Notes under the pieces: generated by a model
What the model was told of the DNA's origin: nothing
The model's input: the letters and a program-made list of their open reading frames with translations, nothing else
Database searches by the model: none
Source: Solicoccozyma terricola
Taxonomy: Eukaryota; Basidiomycota; Tremellomycetes; Filobasidiales; Piskurozymaceae
Length of the DNA stretch: 64,000 nucleotides
Reading direction: 5' to 3'
NCBI GenBank assembly: GCA_001600875.1
Contig: BCLD01000016.1
Span: forward strand, 441,067-505,066
Position numbers and translations under genes: made by a program
Shown: positions 62,401 through 64,000 of the stretch, piece by piece
How the letters are laid out: the number at the start of each line of letters is the position of its first letter
How positions within the stretch are numbered: position 1 is the first letter of the stretch

Positions 62401-63672
62401 ATGTCTTCCGGGTCGATGTGGGCACCTGCCAATGTTTCTCAGACGATATCTTCTCCACCACCTCGTACACCTCGTCGCAACGGTGCCCCCAATCACAAAG
62501 AAGCACATAATGCACCGGCTAGCAATAGCACTCCTCCCGCCAGGCATGGACCAAGGACCGGTGTCCAGGAAACACGATGGAAACGGCCAAAGGAACTTCT
62601 GGGTGAGCCGGATGGTGGAGCCGCTTCTTTGCTATCTAGAATCGACTTTGGAGGATCCCCACCACCGATGTCTCCATCGCCGGCCAAGAAAGGATCTGCA
62701 CGAGTAGACAGGGAGGCACCTCCTCACACGACCATCGACATCACAAAGGCAAAGAATCACAACGTAACCAGTCGACTCGATAAATCACCTGCATTCAGCA
62801 AGAAGTCGAGCTCGCTGGACGCACATACAAGGACCAGCAAATGGTCTGGAATTGGCATCGCCGGCTCGTCAGCAAGTAAATGGGCCGTATCACACGTACA
62901 GGGTAGTGGGCAAGACGGTGGTCAATCGGAGGAAGAGAAAAGGGGAGACCATGACGATGTTGACCTCGAGCACTATATCAACAAGCTGGACATCTATGAA
63001 CCGCAGGACGTCGTCCTGTCGCACAAAGAGGAGTCCGTTGACGATGTTCCACACTCTGCGCAGACTTCCAATTTCGATGCTTCAACGATGGGCGCATCGG
63101 AGCCATCTGTAGCGGGACCCTCCACACCGCCCTCTCGTCCGTCTGAACTTTCAAACTCAGGCGTTACGCCGACTACCATCCCATCAACTCCTATCAAGTA
63201 TGACTGGGCTGATGAAGATGATGACGATCTCGACGTTGATAATCTTGCGGCAGAGTGGGGACTCTCTGTCCCGGGACAGTCGAAAGGAAATTGGAAAGCG
63301 GAAGAGGGAATCCAGGCATCAGTGAAACAAACGTCACCTGAGATTATACGAGGAACACCAAACAAGGCAGCGCCAGTTTCGAACAGTTTGTCACTACCGA
63401 AGGCGGATATCGTGGCCACCAAGAGTCTCGCTAGCGATAAGACGCTGCGACAGCCACTGAACAATCCACCGCCCATCGAACTCCTCCCAGCATCTCCGTC
63501 ACCTCCCCTCTCCTCGTCTGTCCCGCTGCAAGGACATACCCTCGCTCCACCATCTGCAACGCCTGCACCTACCATTCGCTCGCCACGCAAAGACAGGCCA
63601 AAGCCTGAGATCAGAAATGATGCATTTGCGAGACTGTCAAAGGGTCTGTATAAGAATCAAGGCAGGGATTGA
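62401..63672 (+). CDS. Single-exon disordered protein, 423 residues
   Basis: An uninterrupted ORF from MSSGSMWAPANVSQTISS to KGLYKNQGRD. It is rich in Ser, Pro, Asp and Lys with many TP/SP sites. It contains short conserved-looking elements: RWKRPKELLGEP, SLLSRIDFGGSP, the acidic YDWADEDDDDLDVDNLAAEW and NDAFARLSKGLYK near the end. No folded domain is apparent. The acidic Trp-containing segment could be a protein- or RNA-binding short linear motif. Function unknown. Confidence 0.65.
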   Translation: MSSGSMWAPANVSQTISSPPPRTPRRNGAPNHKEAHNAPASNSTPPARHGPRTGVQETRWKRPKELLGEPDGGAASLLSRIDFGGSPPPMSPSPAKKGSARVDREAPPHTTIDITKAKNHNVTSRLDKSPAFSKKSSSLDAHTRTSKWSGIGIAGSSASKWAVSHVQGSGQDGGQSEEEKRGDHDDVDLEHYINKLDIYEPQDVVLSHKEESVDDVPHSAQTSNFDASTMGASEPSVAGPSTPPSRPSELSNSGVTPTTIPSTPIKYDWADEDDDDLDVDNLAAEWGLSVPGQSKGNWKAEEGIQASVKQTSPEIIRGTPNKAAPVSNSLSLPKADIVATKSLASDKTLRQPLNNPPPIELLPASPSPPLSSSVPLQGHTLAPPSATPAPTIRSPRKDRPKPEIRNDAFARLSKGLYKNQGRD

Positions 63673-63857
63673 TCATGCAAGAGAGTGACGATCATAGTGT
63701 CGGTCCAGGTTGTTGTATACGGAGAAGCGGATCTTGGGACCGGATGTATCATAATTTCCTAGCTCTGCATGATGCAAGATTACTTGAGGTAGACTTCTAT
63801 GGCTCTGTCGAAACCTGTGAAGTGAAGAGACGTCAGCGGCAGAGAAGATGCGCAAGC

Positions 63858-64000
63858 TCAGCCAAACCAAGGTTCACCCTTCCCGCTGTCGCTATGCCGT
63901 AGCAACGCTTTGCTACTGAAGCCGACATCCTCCAACAGGATCCTCTCGAAATCCACTTCAGGTCGCAGCTTGAGTTTGAAATAATTACTGGTTAGGATCT
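63858..64000 (-). CDS. 3' end of a minus-strand gene (rest outside window)
   Basis: From the right edge the minus strand is open as SNYFKLKLRPEVDFERILL, then EDVGFSSKALLRHSDSGKG, ending EPWFG at a TGA (63860-63858). The composition looks coding, with alternating charged and hydrophobic residues. A possible acceptor (AACCAG) precedes TAATTATTTC. The family was not recognised from this fragment. Confidence 0.4.
   Translation of the reverse strand, partial: ILTSNYFKLKLRPEVDFERILLEDVGFSSKALLRHSDSGKGEPWFG

Overview
The window looks like nuclear DNA of a basidiomycete fungus, most likely a Tremellomycete (Cryptococcus/Kwoniella-type yeast). This is inferred from intron-dense, tightly packed genes, short introns of about 40-90 nt with GTGAGT-type donors, CTGAC/CTAAC branch sites and CAG/TAG acceptors, and the protein families present. 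No ribosomal RNA, convincing tRNA, CRISPR array or intact transposon was found. Most genes are housekeeping genes, usually in divergent pairs that share a 40-430 bp promoter.

Left third (1-30.4 kb): the 3' end of an FMN-dependent 2-hydroxy-acid dehydrogenase; an unrecognised basic/disordered protein; NUG1 (60S ribosome assembly GTPase); TAF13; a flavocytochrome b2-type L-lactate dehydrogenase (CYB2) interrupted by a 615-N gap; mitoribosomal protein mL40; a methylenetetrahydrofolate reductase whose reading frame runs without a stop into the Hsp90 co-chaperone CNS1; a WDR7/rabconnectin-3-beta-like WD40 protein; a mitochondrial RNase II-family exoribonuclease (DSS1-like) divergent from a PPR-like mitochondrial protein; CTK3; and a DUF1349 protein.

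Middle (30.4-33.0 kb): a gene-poor island of about 2.7 kb with diverged repeats and only one doubtful short ORF.

Right half (33-64 kb): RNA polymerase III second-largest subunit (RPC2/RET1) divergent from CDC27/APC3; a multi-pass membrane protein with a spermidine-synthase-like domain divergent from an NADP-dependent medium-chain reductase; sphingoid-base-phosphate phosphatase LCB3 divergent from SWC5 (SWR1 complex); HAP3 (CCAAT-binding factor); an RRM/SR-type splicing protein; an ankyrin-repeat protein divergent from RAD10/ERCC1; a large unrecognised protein; a disordered single-exon protein; and the 3' end of a further minus-strand gene.

The most interesting observations are the predicted MTHFR-CNS1 fusion, with intron phases consistent across 14 exons; the micro-exon-rich, partly missing cytochrome b5 region of CYB2 with a GC-AG intron; C homopolymers used as the pyrimidine tract of several introns; two unusually long introns (527 nt in the SR protein, 409 nt in the ankyrin gene) carrying unexplained sequence; and CACGTG boxes in half of the divergent promoters. 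All exon structures were read by eye and have no transcript support.
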